DNA of 47,830 nucleotides from Collinsella sp. (GCA_019425005.1 JAHYYK010000012.1:1-47830); one strand, 5' to 3'; positions 20,732 to 29,088 are shown, counted from the stretch's first letter. Notes: generated by a model not told the origin, from the letters alone. Program-made: numbers and translations.

Positions 20732-21946
20732 ATGTCACAAGTTTCTAACACCTCGTTTACAACGACGGTTTCATCAAACGCCATGGCCGTGGTGGACTAT
20801 CTGTCCAAAAGCATGATGTCGGCGCTGCCGTTTATTGTCTGTGCGGCGTTGTTCCGCACCGTCGCCGTCATTATGGGCGAAGGCATGCTGGGCCTGTGGT
20901 CTGCCGATTCCGAAATCTATCGCCTGTTCTACAGTTGGCTCTATAACGCCGGCTACTACTTTTTGCCCGTTTATCTTGGTTGGGCGGCCGCCCGCCAGCT
21001 CGGTTGCTCGGAGCAGCTGGGCATGATGCTGGGCGGCGTATTGATTGCGCCCGATCTGCTTAAGCTCGTCGATGCCGCATCGACGACGGGGGCATCGATG
21101 ACTTCCGTGTATGGCCTGCTTCCCGCGCCGGTCAACGATTACACGACGACTGTTATTCCGGTTCTCATCTCGGTGCCCGTGCTATGGCGAGTGGAGTGTT
21201 TCTTTTCGCGCGTTATCCCTAAGGCCGTGGCGTTTTCGTTCGTTCCGTTTGCGACCATGCTTGTCATGGTTCCGGTTTCGCTGTGTATTACGGCACCGGC
21301 GGGCAGCTATCTGGGCATGCTGTTGGGCCAGCTTATGTTTATGCTTGGCAATTCCGGTGGCATCGTGTCGCTGCTCACGCTCATGGGGCTTGCCGCGGGC
21401 TGGGAGTTCCTTAAGATCGCGGGCGTCAGCAACGTCGTCCTATCGCTCGCCTATGCGCAGTTTATGAGTGTGGGAACGGATTCGTGCATCCTGATCGCCG
21501 CGACGATGGCAACGTTCGCCGTTTGGGGCATGCCTTTTGGCGCGTCGCTCCGCGTTGCGGATAAGGACGAGAAGGCGCTCATGCTGGGCTATTCGATCTC
21601 GGGCGTGCTTGGCGGCGTAAGCGAGCCGGCGCTGTACGGTTGCGGCTTTAAATATGGCAGGTGCCTGACGTGCATGGCCATTGGCGGCGCCGTCGGAGGC
21701 CTTGTTGCGGCCGTGGGCCACGTTACGGCCTATACCATCGGCATGACGAATGTCCTCATGGTCATTGGCTTTGCCACGGGCGGTATCTCGAACCTGCTGT
21801 GGTGCTGCGCTGCCGGCGGTGTGTCATTTGCGGTGTCTGCGGCGCTGAGCTACTGCTTTGGTGTGGTGCCGACGAAGGAACAGGCGACGGAGGACGGAGC
21901 CGATTCGCCCGAAACAGTGGCGAGCGCTGCTGAAGTAAGCGCATAA
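20732..21946 (+). CDS. PTS EIIC-like sugar permease, beta-glucoside type, stand-alone
   Basis: A 404-residue polytopic membrane protein with about ten hydrophobic segments. Segments such as SKSMMSALPFIVCAAL, AARQLGCSEQLGMMLGGVLIAPDL and GVLGGVSEPALYGCGFKYGR match the EIIC domain of the glucose/beta-glucoside PTS superfamily. No EIIB or EIIA domain is attached or adjacent, so it needs partners encoded elsewhere or acts otherwise. The ATG at 20732 has AAAGG six bases before it; the in-frame ATG at 20708 lies inside the repeat hairpin. Substrate unknown. Confidence 0.8.
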   Translation: MSQVSNTSFTTTVSSNAMAVVDYLSKSMMSALPFIVCAALFRTVAVIMGEGMLGLWSADSEIYRLFYSWLYNAGYYFLPVYLGWAAARQLGCSEQLGMMLGGVLIAPDLLKLVDAASTTGASMTSVYGLLPAPVNDYTTTVIPVLISVPVLWRVECFFSRVIPKAVAFSFVPFATMLVMVPVSLCITAPAGSYLGMLLGQLMFMLGNSGGIVSLLTLMGLAAGWEFLKIAGVSNVVLSLAYAQFMSVGTDSCILIAATMATFAVWGMPFGASLRVADKDEKALMLGYSISGVLGGVSEPALYGCGFKYGRCLTCMAIGGAVGGLVAAVGHVTAYTIGMTNVLMVIGFATGGISNLLWCCAAGGVSFAVSAALSYCFGVVPTKEQATEDGADSPETVASAAEVSA

Positions 21947-21954
21947 ACCTGTGC

Positions 21955-22013
21955 GACAAAAGGACGATTCTTTTGTCATGCTCCAAGGCCGTGGCCCGTG
22001 CGGGCTGCGGCCT
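21955..22013 (+). terminator. two hairpins after the EIIC gene
   Basis: The first has perfect GACAAAAG/CTTTTGTC arms (21955-21977) with a GGAC element, perhaps a degenerate member of the REP-like family. The second (21986-22013) pairs AGGCCG and GCCC with GGGC and CGGCCT and is followed by CTTTG. Together they probably separate the EIIC gene from the next transcript. Confidence 0.55.
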
Positions 22014-22096
22014 CTTTGTATCTGGGAGACAAAGTGGCTACACTACAATCCGTTTGAGCAATAGATATATAAGTAGAACCGTGGGGGCGGATGTAG

Positions 22097-23251
22097 ATGG
22101 TCGAGTGGATTGTTAAGCGCGCACAGGGCGATCGTGCGCGTGTGGGCACGTTGGCTGGCATGGTGTGTATTGTCGCCAATGTTGCGCTTTGTGCTGCGAA
22201 GGGCGCAATTGGTGTGGTTTCGGGATCGGTTTCGATTGTGGCGGATGCCATGAACAACCTGTCCGATGCCAGCTCGAATATCGTGAGCGTGCTTGGCTTT
22301 AAGCTGGCGAGCAAGCCGGCCGACCCCGAGCATCCTTACGGCCACGGTCGCTATGAGTATCTCTCGGGATTGGTCGTGGCGGCGCTCGTGCTGCTGATTG
22401 GCGTTGAACTGGTGAAGTCCTCGGTCGAGCGCGTCATCCACCCCGAACCTGTCGAGTTCTCGCTTGCCCTGGTGGCAGTTCTCGTGCTTTCGATGGTCGT
22501 TAAGCTGTGGATGGCGGCCCTCAACCAAAAGCTCGGCGATCGCATTGAGTCCGAGACGCTGCATGCGACCGCGCAGGATTCCAAGAACGATGTCCTTGCC
22601 ACGGGCGCCGTGCTGGCGTGCGCAATTGTTTCGCAGGTGACGCACATCAATCTTGACGCATGGGTCGGCCTTGCTGTTGGCGCCTATATTGGCTGGAGCG
22701 GCTTTGAGCTTATCCAAGATACGGTGAGTCCGCTTTTGGGCCAGGCACCCGATCCCAAGTTGGTTAAACACATCCGAGACAAGATCATGAGCTACCCCGG
22801 CGTTTTGGGCGTTCATGACCTGATGGTTCACGATTACGGTCCGGGTAGGAAGTTTGCAAGTGCGCACGCCGAGATGGCGGCCGAGGCCAGCCCGCTGGAA
22901 AGTCATGACACGCTCGATAACATAGAGCAGTCGTTTAGGGACGAGGACGGCATGATCGTCACGCTCCATTACGATCCCATCGTGACCGACGATTCAAATG
23001 TGGCGAGCATGCGCCTGCGCATCAATGCTATGGCTCAAGAGATCGATAGCCGCCTTTCGATTCACGATCTGCGTTGCGTGCCGGGTCCCACGCACACCAA
23101 TGTGATCTTTGACTGCGTGCGTCCCTCGGATTTGAGCATGGATGCCGAGGACCTAAAACACGCGCTGGCCCAGAGGGTCGAATCGGAATATCCCAAGTCG
23201 ATTGCCAAGATTACGATCGACGAAGACTACGTAGGGCATACCCACGAATAG
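22097..23251 (+). CDS. cation diffusion facilitator family transporter
   Basis: A 384-residue divalent-metal exporter. It has about six transmembrane helices in residues 15-210, metal-site motifs in helix II (SIVADAMNNLSDASSN) and helix V (HATAQDSKNDVLA), and HPYGHGRYEYL between helices II and III, followed by a long cytoplasmic domain with a second ferredoxin-like region and a His-rich end. The Asn-Asp/Lys-Asn-Asp pattern suggests Mn or Fe rather than Zn, an inference. Start at 22097 with a weak site. Confidence 0.88.
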   Translation: MVEWIVKRAQGDRARVGTLAGMVCIVANVALCAAKGAIGVVSGSVSIVADAMNNLSDASSNIVSVLGFKLASKPADPEHPYGHGRYEYLSGLVVAALVLLIGVELVKSSVERVIHPEPVEFSLALVAVLVLSMVVKLWMAALNQKLGDRIESETLHATAQDSKNDVLATGAVLACAIVSQVTHINLDAWVGLAVGAYIGWSGFELIQDTVSPLLGQAPDPKLVKHIRDKIMSYPGVLGVHDLMVHDYGPGRKFASAHAEMAAEASPLESHDTLDNIEQSFRDEDGMIVTLHYDPIVTDDSNVASMRLRINAMAQEIDSRLSIHDLRCVPGPTHTNVIFDCVRPSDLSMDAEDLKHALAQRVESEYPKSIAKITIDEDYVGHTHE

Positions 23252-23290
23252 GATTGCGCCACGCAAGCTATCGAAGCAGAAGGGGAGAGC

Positions 23291-23917
23291 ATGAAGCGTC
23301 TCTATCTACTCCGTCACGGCCAGACGGAATTCAACGTCAAAAAGCTGGTCCAGGGCCGCTGCGATTCACCTTTGACCGACCTGGGCCGCAAACAAGCGGG
23401 AATGGCAGCCGCATGGCTCAAAGCCCACAACGTCGTCCCCGACAAAGTGGTCTCCTCACCTTTGGGCCGAGCCATGGCCACGGCAGGCCTCGTCGCAACC
23501 GAGCTCCTCGGCCCGGACGCAGCAGTCGAGTCCTGCGAAGGCATCATCGAGCGCTGCTACGGCACCTTCGAAGAAGGCCCCCACGACGCCCTGCCCACCG
23601 ACGTCTGGGATCCGGGCGAGGACCTGGTCCCCTTCGGAGGAGAGGGAAGCAAAGCGTTACAAGAACGCATGGTAGCCACCCTCACCAATATCATGGGCTC
23701 CGAGGGCATCGAAACCCTCTTAGCAGTAAGCCACGGCAGCGCCAGCCGCCAATTCATCAAGGCTGCAGCTCCAGAGGGCTTCGAGCTCCCAGCAAAACTC
23801 CCCAACTGCGCCATCATGATCTTCGATTTCGAAGAGGAAAAGTCGGGAGAAGAAGGCGACGCGCTCCAATCCAAGTTCATCTTGCAACAAATCATCGATC
23901 CTCAACAAAGTAATTAG
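23291..23917 (+). CDS. histidine phosphatase / phosphoglycerate-mutase-like protein
   Basis: 208 residues of the cofactor-dependent phosphoglycerate mutase superfamily. The phosphohistidine motif is LLRHGQTEFN (His10) and the second His lies in AVSHGSASR. At this length and with this pattern it is more like the broad-specificity phosphatases (PhoE/CobC/GpmB type) than glycolytic GpmA. AGGGGAGAGC precedes the ATG. It is followed after 37 bases by hairpin element B. Substrate unknown. Confidence 0.85.
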   Translation: MKRLYLLRHGQTEFNVKKLVQGRCDSPLTDLGRKQAGMAAAWLKAHNVVPDKVVSSPLGRAMATAGLVATELLGPDAAVESCEGIIERCYGTFEEGPHDALPTDVWDPGEDLVPFGGEGSKALQERMVATLTNIMGSEGIETLLAVSHGSASRQFIKAAAPEGFELPAKLPNCAIMIFDFEEEKSGEEGDALQSKFILQQIIDPQQSN

Positions 23918-23954
23918 CTGAGCGAGCAGAGTTAAGCAGACATCAACGTGTCGT

Positions 23955-24105
23955 CTCCCGAGCACGGCGGAGGGCCGGAGAAATATATTAAGGTCATCGC
24001 GAGTTCCGCACGCAAAGAAGGCCACTTAATGTGGCCTTCGTCTTGCGCAGGACTGTAGAGCAGGGACCTTAATATATTTCTCCGGCCCTCCGCCGTGCTC
24101 GGGAG
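23955..24105 (+). ncRNA. conserved-core, variable-arm hairpin element, copy B
   Basis: Outer arms 23955-23995 and 24065-24105 are perfectly complementary over 41 bases. The 69-base interior shares with copy A (6688-6828) the blocks TCGCGAGTTCCGCACG, AGGCCACTTAATGTGGCCT and CAGGACTGTAGAGCAG in the same order. The outer arms share only TTAAG next to the core, and the inner stem differs yet pairs in both (here CGCAA with TTGCG). It is placed before the rplC operon, as copy A is before rpsL. Family not recognised. Confidence 0.5.
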
Positions 24106-24158
24106 CCATCCACGCACTTTACCTGCGTAAACAATGTGAGTGAAATATGAATCTCGAT

Positions 24159-24366
24159 GGATACGCCCGCAGCCGTGTATACTAAACAGCTGTGTGTAAC
24201 CAGGGGAGTATTCTGGCTGGACAAAATGCCTGCTTAATAGGGTTGTCAGGTAGTCCGGACGCAATACAAGACTGGGGAGCACGTCGTGTAAGTAGTGGTC
24301 CTCTAGGGGCGTACGCTCGGTGGTGTACGCATTGTCCCAAGACCACGCGAGAGTTGGGATCATATC
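24159..24366 (+). promoter_or_regulatory. promoter and structured leader of the rplC operon
   Basis: GGATACGCCCG at 24159 and GCCGTGTATACT ending at 24183 provide a -10 (TATACT, 24178-24183); no clear -35 is seen. The ~175-base leader has a two-tier hairpin: GTGGTC (24295-24300) with GACCAC (24341-24346), enclosing GCGTAC (24309-24314) with GTACGC (24325-24330). Ribosomal-protein leaders often bind their own products, L4 in E. coli; that role here is inferred. Confidence 0.5.
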
Positions 24367-24987
24367 TTGATCAGCATGATTCTCGGCCGCAAGATTGGCA
24401 TGACCCAGGTTTGGGACGAGGACGACAACGTCGTTCCCGTCACGGTCATCCAGGCTGGCCCCTGCGCTGTCTCGCAGGTTAAAACTCAGGCAACCGACGG
24501 CTATGACGCCGTCCAGATCGGTTTCGGCGACATCAAGGCCAAGAACGTGAACAAGCCCATGGCTGGTCACTTCGCCAAGGCCGGCGTCGAGCCTGTCCGC
24601 TTCCTTCGTGAGGTCCGCGTCGAGAACGGCGAGGAGCACAAGGTCGGCGAGGTCGTCACCGTCGCTGATTTCGCTGATGTCGAGAAGGTCGACGTCATCG
24701 GTACCTCCAAGGGTAAGGGCTTCCAGGGTCGCATCAAGCGCTGGGGTCAGCGCCGCGGTCCTATGACGCATGGTTCTCACTTCCAGCGTCACCCCGGTTC
24801 TATCGGTCAGTGCGCCTATCCTGCGCGCGTCCTCAAGGGCGTCAAGATGGCCGGTCACATGGGTAACGAGCGCGTTACCGTCAAGAACCTTTCCGTTGTC
24901 CGCATCGATGCCGAGCAGAACCTCATCTTGGTCAAGGGCGCTGTCCCGGGTGCCAAGAATGGTCTCGTCGCCATCCGTATGGCCTAA
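24367..24987 (+). CDS. rplC: 50S ribosomal protein L3
   Basis: Assembly-initiating 50S protein that reaches toward the peptidyl transferase centre. 206 residues with ILGRKIGMTQVWDE at the N-terminus and the loop region RRGPMTHGSHFQRHPGSIG. A TTG at 24367 gives MISMILGRKIGMTQ, aligning to the usual MI(S/N)xILG start; the ATG at 24376 is the alternative. The ribosome site is weak for both. First gene of the truncated S10 cluster. Confidence 0.95.
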   Translation: MISMILGRKIGMTQVWDEDDNVVPVTVIQAGPCAVSQVKTQATDGYDAVQIGFGDIKAKNVNKPMAGHFAKAGVEPVRFLREVRVENGEEHKVGEVVTVADFADVEKVDVIGTSKGKGFQGRIKRWGQRRGPMTHGSHFQRHPGSIGQCAYPARVLKGVKMAGHMGNERVTVKNLSVVRIDAEQNLILVKGAVPGAKNGLVAIRMA

Positions 24988-25033
24988 GGGCCCAGCCCAT
25001 TTAGCCCAGCGTCATACCAAGGAGAACACTTAA

Positions 25034-25660
25034 ATGGCAAAGTTTGAAGTAAAGAACAGCGAGGGCAAGAAGGTCGCCGAGGCCGAGCTCGCCGCTGAGG
25101 TGTACGGCATCGAGCCGAACATCCACGTTATGCACCACATCGTCAAGTGCCAGATGGCCTCTTGGCGTCAGGGCACCCAGTCCGCTAAGGGCCGCTCTGA
25201 GGTTTCCGGTGGCGGCAAGAAGCCTTGGCGTCAGAAGGGCACCGGCCGTGCCCGCCAGGGTTCCATCCGTGCTGCCCAGTGGCGTCACGGTGGCGTTGTC
25301 TTCGCCCCCAAGCCCCGTTCCTACGCTAAGCGTATGAACAACAAGGAGGTCAAGCTGGCTATGCGCTCCGCGCTGTCCGCCAAGCTGGCCGATGGCGAGC
25401 TCGTGCTCGTCGACGACTACGGCTTCGAGAAGCCTTCCACCAAGGCTGCCGTCGCCATGCTCAAGGCTCTCGGCCTTGAGGGCAAGCGTCTGACCATCAT
25501 CGTCCGCGATGAGGACGTCAACGCCTACCTGTCGTTCCGCAACATTCCCAAGACGTTCATCATCACCGCCGACGAGGCCAACACCTACGATCTCGTCAAC
25601 AACAACGCTGTGCTGATGCCCGCCGACATCGCCGCTCACTTCGGGGAGGTGCTTGCATAA
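25034..25660 (+). CDS. rplD: 50S ribosomal protein L4
   Basis: 50S protein whose loop lines the exit tunnel; in E. coli it also represses the S10 operon. 208 residues with the tunnel loop KKPWRQKGTGRARQGSIRA at about 67-85 and the conserved RSYAKRMNNKEVKLA segment. AAGGAG precedes the ATG. The stop is joined directly to the rplW start. Confidence 0.97.
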   Translation: MAKFEVKNSEGKKVAEAELAAEVYGIEPNIHVMHHIVKCQMASWRQGTQSAKGRSEVSGGGKKPWRQKGTGRARQGSIRAAQWRHGGVVFAPKPRSYAKRMNNKEVKLAMRSALSAKLADGELVLVDDYGFEKPSTKAAVAMLKALGLEGKRLTIIVRDEDVNAYLSFRNIPKTFIITADEANTYDLVNNNAVLMPADIAAHFGEVLA

Positions 25661-25948
25661 ATGACCGCCCACGAGATCATCATCCGTCCGATCGTGTCCG
25701 AGCGTTCCTTCTCCGGCATGGAGCAGAACAAGTACACGTTCGAGGTCGCCAAGGATGCTAACAAGTATCAGATCAAGGACGCTGTCGAGGAGATCTTCGG
25801 CGTCAAGGTCGTTCGCGTGAACACCCTGACGGTCAAGCCCAAGACCAAGCGTGTGCGCTATGTCGCCGGCAAGACCCGTTCTTGGAAGAAGGCCATCGTC
25901 ACGCTGGCCGAGGGCGACACCATCGAGGTCTTTGGCAACCAGGCCTAA
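25661..25948 (+). CDS. rplW: 50S ribosomal protein L23
   Basis: Exit-site protein that docks SRP and trigger factor. 95 residues with IIIRPIVSERSF and NKYTFEVAKDANKYQIKDAVE. It starts immediately after the rplD stop, with GGGGAGG just upstream inside rplD. A hairpin and an internal promoter follow it, so rplB can be transcribed separately. Confidence 0.97.
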   Translation: MTAHEIIIRPIVSERSFSGMEQNKYTFEVAKDANKYQIKDAVEEIFGVKVVRVNTLTVKPKTKRVRYVAGKTRSWKKAIVTLAEGDTIEVFGNQA

Positions 25949-25966
25949 GACTCGCTGCTGTTGAGT

Positions 25967-26048
25967 GAGCTCATGCCTCCCAAATAGGGGAGGCGAGAGC
26001 TCAAGGTTTTGGGCGTATAAAATGGACACGCCCGGAGCCGTGTATACG
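25967..26048 (+). promoter_or_regulatory. hairpin plus internal promoter between rplW and rplB
   Basis: 25967-26002 folds as GAGCTC and GCCTCCC with GGGAGGC and GAGCTC, followed by AAGGTTTT, a weak terminator or attenuator. Directly after it, GGACACGCCCG at 26024 and GAGCCGTGTATACG ending at 26048 repeat the motif seen before rplC (24159-24183) almost exactly, which points to a second promoter within the cluster. Confidence 0.55.
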
Positions 26049-26127
26049 TCCGGTGTCATCGCACCCGAGGCAGAACCTCGAATCCCTGTCTGCGATGGCT
26101 AACGGATTCCTATTGAAAGGGATTGTA

Positions 26128-26958
26128 ATGGCTGTAAAGCACCTTAAGCCGACCTCCGCTGGTAGGCGTTGGCAGACGATCTCCGACTTCTCCGAGATCA
26201 CCTGCACCAAGCCCGAGAAGTCTCTTCTCGAGCCCCTGCCCAAGAAGGCCGGTCGTAACAACAACGGCCGCATCACCACCCGCCACCAGGGCGGCGGCGT
26301 GAAGCGTCGTTACCGCGTGATCGACTTCAAGCGCAACAAGGACGGCGTGCCCGCCAAGGTTGCCACGATCGAGTACGATCCGAACCGTTCCGCTCGCATC
26401 GCTCTGCTGCACTACGCTGACGGTGAGAAGCGCTACATCTTGGCTCCCAAGGGCCTCGAGGTTGGTCAGACCATCATGTCCGGTTCTGACGCCGACATCA
26501 AGCCGGGCAACGCTCTGCCCCTCGCCGACATCCCCGTCGGTACGCTCATCCACGCCGTCGAGTTCCAGCCGGGCAAGGGCGCTGCTATCGCCCGTTCCGC
26601 CGGTAACTCCTGCCAGCTGATGGGTAAGGAGGGCAAGTACGCTATCGTCCGTATGCCTTCCTCCGAGATGCGCCGCATCCTCGTTACCTGCCGCGCCACC
26701 GTCGGTGAGGTCGGCAACGCCGATCACTCCAACATCGTCATCGGCAAGGCCGGCCGTAAGCGTCACATGAACGTGCGCCCGACCGTCCGCGGTACCGTCA
26801 TGAACCCTGTCGACCACCCGCACGGCGGTGGCGAGGGCAAGAACCACACCTCTGGTCGTCCCTCTGTTACCCCCTGGGGTAAGCCGACGAAGGGCCTTCG
26901 TACGCGCAAGAAGAAGAAGGTCTCGAACCAGCACATCATTCGTCGCCGTAAGAAGTAA
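26128..26958 (+). CDS. rplB: 50S ribosomal protein L2
   Basis: Core 50S protein near the peptidyl transferase centre. 276 residues with KHLKPTSAGRRWQT at the start, TTRHQGGGVKRRYR, and the C-terminal NPVDHPHGGGEGKN containing the conserved His. The ATG at 26128 follows GAAAGGGA; the longer frame back to 26053 lies in the leader and has no family counterpart. Confidence 0.97.
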   Translation: MAVKHLKPTSAGRRWQTISDFSEITCTKPEKSLLEPLPKKAGRNNNGRITTRHQGGGVKRRYRVIDFKRNKDGVPAKVATIEYDPNRSARIALLHYADGEKRYILAPKGLEVGQTIMSGSDADIKPGNALPLADIPVGTLIHAVEFQPGKGAAIARSAGNSCQLMGKEGKYAIVRMPSSEMRRILVTCRATVGEVGNADHSNIVIGKAGRKRHMNVRPTVRGTVMNPVDHPHGGGEGKNHTSGRPSVTPWGKPTKGLRTRKKKKVSNQHIIRRRKK

Positions 26959-26990
26959 TTTCGGATACCGAGTTTTAGGAGAAAGCACTT

Positions 26991-27251
26991 ATGAGCAGAA
27001 GTCTCAAAAAGGGCCCGTTCGTGGAGACTCGCCTTCTCTCGCGTATCACCGCGATGAACGAGGCTGGCAAGAAGGACGTCGTGAAGACCTGGTCCCGCGC
27101 GTCCACCATCTTCCCCGAGATGGTTGGTCACACCATCGCCGTCCACGACGGCCGCAAGCATGTGCCCGTGTATGTTACCGAGTCCATGGTCGGTCACAAG
27201 CTCGGCGAGTTCGCGCCGACTCGTACGTTCCGTGGCCACAAGGCCAAATAG
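26991..27251 (+). CDS. rpsS: 30S ribosomal protein S19
   Basis: 30S head protein contacting S13 and the A-site region. 86 residues with MSRSLKKGPFVETRLL and the end motif ITESMVGHKLGEF-like (here VTESMVGHKLGEFAPTRTF). TAGGAGA lies before the ATG. rplV follows after 14 bases. Confidence 0.97.
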   Translation: MSRSLKKGPFVETRLLSRITAMNEAGKKDVVKTWSRASTIFPEMVGHTIAVHDGRKHVPVYVTESMVGHKLGEFAPTRTFRGHKAK

Positions 27252-27265
27252 GGGGTTAACCGTAA

Positions 27266-27637
27266 ATGGCAACTAAGTCTATTGAAACTGAGGCCACCGA
27301 GGTTCGCGCCGTCGCTAAGTACGTGCGTGTTTCCCCCAGCAAGGCCCGCCTGGTGGTCGATCTGATCCGCCGCAAGCCTGTCGCTCAGGCCTTCGACATC
27401 CTCCACTTCTGCGACCGCGCCGTCGCCGTGGATGTCGAGAAGGTTCTCCGTTCCGCCGTTGCGAACGCCGAGAACAACAATGGTCTGCGTGCCGACAACC
27501 TGGTTGTCGCCGCTGCCTATGTTGACGAGGGTCCGACGCTTAAGCGCATCCGTCCCCGCGCCAAGGGTTCCGCTTCTCGCATTCTGAAGCGTACTTCCCA
27601 CATCACCGTCGTCGTTGCTCCTCGAAAGGAGGCGTAA
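27266..27637 (+). CDS. rplV: 50S ribosomal protein L22
   Basis: 50S tunnel protein with an extended beta-hairpin. 123 residues with RAVAKYVRVSPSKARLVVDLIR near the start and the tunnel loop RIRPRAKGSASRILKRTSHI. About ten extra residues precede the usual start. Ends seven bases before rpsC. Confidence 0.97.
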   Translation: MATKSIETEATEVRAVAKYVRVSPSKARLVVDLIRRKPVAQAFDILHFCDRAVAVDVEKVLRSAVANAENNNGLRADNLVVAAAYVDEGPTLKRIRPRAKGSASRILKRTSHITVVVAPRKEA

Positions 27638-27643
27638 AGCTGT

Positions 27644-28354
27644 ATGGGTCAGAAAGTCTACCCCACCGGCTTCCGTCTTGGCATCACCGAGAACTGGCGC
27701 TCCCGCTGGTTCGCAGAGAAGGATTACGCTAAGACCCTCGGTAACGATCTCGAGATCCGCAAGTACCTCGAGAAGCGTCTTTCCCGCGCAGCTGTCTCCC
27801 GCGTCGAGATCGAGCGCGCTGGCGACAAGGTGAAGGTCATCATCCTCACCGCTCGCCCCGGCGTTGTCATCGGTAAGAAGGGTGCCGAGATCGATACCCT
27901 CCGCACCGAGCTCGAGAAGGTCGCTGGCGTCTCCAAGGGCCAGCTCTCCGTCGACGTTGTCGAGATCAAGCGCCCCGAGCTCGACGCCAACCTCGTTGCT
28001 CAGTCCATCGCTGAGCAGCTCGAGGGCCGCGTTGCCTTCCGTCGCGCTATGCGCAAGGCTGTCCAGTCCGCCCGCAAGGCCGGCGCCAAGGGCATCCGTA
28101 TCCAGTGCTCCGGTCGTCTCGGCGGTGCCGAGATGGGTCGTCGTGAGTGGTACCGTGAGGGTCGCGTGCCTCTGCACACCCTCCGCGCCAAGATCGACTA
28201 CGGCACGGCTGTCGCCAGCACCACCATGGGTGCCTGCGGCGTGAAGGTCTGGATCTACCTGGGCGAGAAGCTCCCGGGCCAGCCTGTTCCCAACCCTGCA
28301 CTCGAGGGCTCTTCCCGTCCTCGTCGTCGTAACTCCGAGAGGAGGGGTCAGTAG
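27644..28354 (+). CDS. rpsC: 30S ribosomal protein S3
   Basis: 30S head protein at the mRNA entry with a KH domain. 236 residues: GQKVYPTGFRLGITENWRSRW at the N-terminus, the KH loop VVIGKKGAEI, and the C-terminal GRLGGAEMGRREWYREGRVPLHTLRAKIDYG. AAAGGAGG precedes it within the end of rplV. The TAG stop overlaps the GTG start of rplP by one base. Confidence 0.97.
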   Translation: MGQKVYPTGFRLGITENWRSRWFAEKDYAKTLGNDLEIRKYLEKRLSRAAVSRVEIERAGDKVKVIILTARPGVVIGKKGAEIDTLRTELEKVAGVSKGQLSVDVVEIKRPELDANLVAQSIAEQLEGRVAFRRAMRKAVQSARKAGAKGIRIQCSGRLGGAEMGRREWYREGRVPLHTLRAKIDYGTAVASTTMGACGVKVWIYLGEKLPGQPVPNPALEGSSRPRRRNSERRGQ

Positions 28355-28857
28355 TGCTTGCCCCTAAGCGTATTCTTCACCGCAAGGTGCAGCGTGGCTC
28401 CATGAAGGGCCAGGCCAAGGGTAATACCGAGCTGCATTTCGGCGAGTTTGGTATCCAGGCTCTCGAGGCCCATTGGATCACCAACCGTCAGATCGAGGCC
28501 GCTCGTATTGCCATGACCCGCTACATGAAGCGTGGCGGTCGTGTCTACATCACGATCTTCCCCGATAAGCCCATCACCAAGAAGCCTGCCGAGACTCGCA
28601 TGGGTTCTGGTAAGGGTAACCCCGAGGAGTGGGTGGCCGTCGTCAAGCCCGGCCGCATCATGTTCGAGGTCAAGGGCGTGCCCGAGGAGGTCGCTCGCGA
28701 GGCTCTGCGTCTTGCACAGCACAAGCTTCCCATCAAGACCAAGATTGTTGCTGCCAAGAACGCTGAGCAGCGCATCCAGAAGGAGATGGCTGAGGAGGCC
28801 GCTCTCGAGGCCAAGTGGGCTGCTGAGGACGCCGCCGCCGCCAAGGAGGAGAACTAA
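28354..28857 (+). CDS. rplP: 50S ribosomal protein L16
   Basis: 50S protein that organises the A-site tRNA elbow. 167 residues, longer than the usual ~140: the core LAPKRILHRKVQRGSMKG to HKLPIKTKIV is normal, and a ~30-residue Ala/Glu-rich helical tail (from about 135) is added. GTG start overlapping rpsC; GAGGAGGGG lies just before. TAATG overlap with rpmC. Confidence 0.96.
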   Translation: MLAPKRILHRKVQRGSMKGQAKGNTELHFGEFGIQALEAHWITNRQIEAARIAMTRYMKRGGRVYITIFPDKPITKKPAETRMGSGKGNPEEWVAVVKPGRIMFEVKGVPEEVAREALRLAQHKLPIKTKIVAAKNAEQRIQKEMAEEAALEAKWAAEDAAAAKEEN

Positions 28858-29072
28858 TGAAGCCCGCAGAGATTCGTGAGCTCTCGGACGCTCAGCTCGT
28901 TGAGAAGCTGAAGGAAATGCGCGCCGAGCTCTTTAACCTTCGTTTCCAGATGGCCACCAGCCAGCTGGACAACACCGCTCGCGTCAACACCGTGAAGAAG
29001 GACATCGCTCGCGTCCTCACGGAGCAGCGCGCCCGCGAGATCGCAGCGGAGAAGTCCGCTGTCGCCGAGTAG
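28857..29072 (+). CDS. rpmC: 50S ribosomal protein L29
   Basis: Small helical-hairpin protein at the tunnel exit. 71 residues with KPAEIRELSDAQLVEKLKEMRAELFNLRFQ-type sequence and RVNTVKKDIARVLT. It overlaps the rplP stop (TAATG), so translation is coupled, and GGAGGAG lies within the end of rplP. Confidence 0.95.
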   Translation: MKPAEIRELSDAQLVEKLKEMRAELFNLRFQMATSQLDNTARVNTVKKDIARVLTEQRAREIAAEKSAVAE

Positions 29073-29088
29073 GACCTAAGGAGAGAAC

